From positions 1-6,636 of the forward strand of contig CALCUD010000081.1 of NCBI GenBank assembly GCA_937906775.1: a DNA stretch of 6,636 nucleotides, given 5' to 3'. The DNA is from an uncultured Clostridia bacterium. Its GTDB lineage: Bacteria; Bacillota; Clostridia; Christensenellales; Aristaeellaceae. The notes beneath the pieces are model-generated. The model had not been told where the DNA came from, ran no database searches, and saw only the letters and a program-made list of their open reading frames with translations. Shown in pieces: positions 6,266 through 6,636 of the stretch; the first letter of the stretch is position 1, and each line of letters starts with the position of its first letter. A program made the position numbers and the translations under genes.

Positions 6266-6462
6266 GCATCCGAGAGGAAGTAGAAGTTCTTGACCGCAAG
6301 GCAGTTGTTGAACGCATACCACGGAATCTCGGCTGCGAAGTTCTTGCCGAACGTCACGCTCGTAATCGACCGGCACTCGCTGCAGATGGTCTCCTGGACC
6401 AGCGTGAGGGGATCAGCCCCGTCTTCCTCGCTGCCGATTACGAGATCGCCCGTCAGCTTCGA
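6253..6462 (-). CDS. Fragment of a BspA-type leucine-rich-repeat (LRR_5) protein
   Basis: Reading the minus strand in the frame with a codon at 6460-6462, about 65-70 residues are open. They read as two LRR_5 (BspA-like) units: SKLTGDLVIG, then CRSITSVTFGKNF, then EIPWYAFNNC (YAFNNC at 6301-6318) and VKNFYFLSDA. This family forms cell-surface or secreted proteins with repeats of about 23 residues, in which the AF..C and L..V motifs recur. The frame runs into a TGA at 6244-6246, inside the neighbouring heparinase-like gene. It has neither a start nor a natural end, and it is in a different frame from the heparinase-like gene. Exact limits are uncertain by about 20 bases at each side. It is most likely a stray piece joined during assembly. 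Confidence 0.65.
6253..6462. other. Probable chimeric joins at the contig end
   Basis: Two breakpoints are inferred, one at about 6253-6275 (heparinase-like to LRR fragment) and one at about 6442-6462 (LRR fragment to RNase E/G). At each, a zone of roughly 20 nt reads sensibly in both adjoining genes. For example, the bases that encode EIARQL on the plus strand encode KLTGDL on the minus strand. Gene ends, promoters and intergenic sequence are absent. This pattern fits a short shared-word misjoin in a metagenome assembly. Confidence 0.65.
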
Positions 6463-6636
6463 TTGCGCAATATAGGCGGCATCGTCATCATCGATTTTAT
6501 CGATATGGAAAAGGAGTCAAGCCGCAATCTTGTCATTCAGACGTTGAAGAACGCCATGAAAGAAGACCATATTCGTTCGCATGTATGCGGATTCACTCAT
6601 TTAGGTTTGGTTGAACTGACCAGAAAGAAAACAGGT
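6442..6636 (+). CDS. rng: Ribonuclease E/G family protein, internal fragment truncated at both sides
   Basis: Sixty-five codons run in frame to the window end. They match the catalytic core of RNase E/G, the endoribonuclease that cuts single-stranded A/U-rich RNA and matures rRNA and mRNA. Diagnostic stretches are EIARQLRLRNIGG, IVIIDFIDM (containing the second metal-binding aspartate of the DNase I-like site), SSRNLVIQTLKNAMKEDH and HLGLVELTRKK. The preceding DVNSG motif with the first metal ligand, the S1 domain and the start are absent: upstream in this frame the sequence no longer resembles the family before about 6442. The zinc-link cysteines would lie beyond the window. Codons are clearly more A/T-rich than the rest of the window, suggesting another source genome. 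The true function is not in doubt; its belonging to this locus is. Confidence 0.85.

Noticed and set aside
5580..6283. Plus-strand open frames opposite the heparinase-like gene
   Set aside because: They are shadows of the minus-strand gene, without ribosome binding sites or family resemblance.
6266..6376. Heparinase-like protein starting at the ATG at 6376
   Set aside because: The added residues do not fit the family, and the same DNA in another minus frame gives a convincing LRR_5 repeat, so the frame is only open by chance.

Overview
The window looks like a moderately GC-rich Bacillota (Clostridia-type) chromosome segment, probably from a plant-fibre or gut habitat. Evidence for this is the infC-rpmI-rplT translation operon, strong AAGGAGG ribosome binding sites 7-10 nt before the starts, TTGACA/TATAAT promoters, and a GH120 xylosidase closely resembling Thermoanaerobacterium XylC. 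The habitat and any finer taxonomy are inference.

Bases 1-1025 hold the 3' two thirds of infC (IF3), rpmI (bL35), rplT (bL20) and an intrinsic terminator. Bases 1134-1850 encode a short-chain dehydrogenase/reductase with two unusual active-site positions. Bases 1851-2189 are a dense regulatory gap: an extended -10 promoter, a possible ~70-nt transcript ending at a terminator-like hairpin, then a second promoter with both boxes at consensus whose -35 box sits inside a perfect 8+12+8 dyad. This gap leads into a leaderless, presumably cytoplasmic GH120 beta-xylosidase-like beta-helix protein (2190-4184), joined by an ATGA overlap to a DUF554 membrane protein (4181-4906). A strong bidirectional terminator (4921-4953) separates this pair from a convergent minus-strand heparinase II/III-like gene (from 4994 upward).

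The last ~370 bases do not behave like a natural locus. The heparinase-like gene loses its N-terminus near 6265. It is followed by about 190 bp of a BspA-type leucine-rich-repeat protein in a different minus frame, and then by the internal part of an RNase E/G family gene on the plus strand (about 6442-6636), which is visibly more A/T-rich. None of the three fragments has a natural end at the joins. The simplest explanation is a chimeric contig end rather than biology.

Functionally, GH120 and the heparinase-like enzyme suggest intracellular processing of plant or glycan oligosaccharides, with the GH120 gene under its own regulated promoter. I found no CRISPR array, tRNA, rRNA, insertion sequence or clearly novel multi-gene system. 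The points most worth checking are the chimeric tail, the regulatory block before GH120, and the extended loop between the GH120 catalytic residues.
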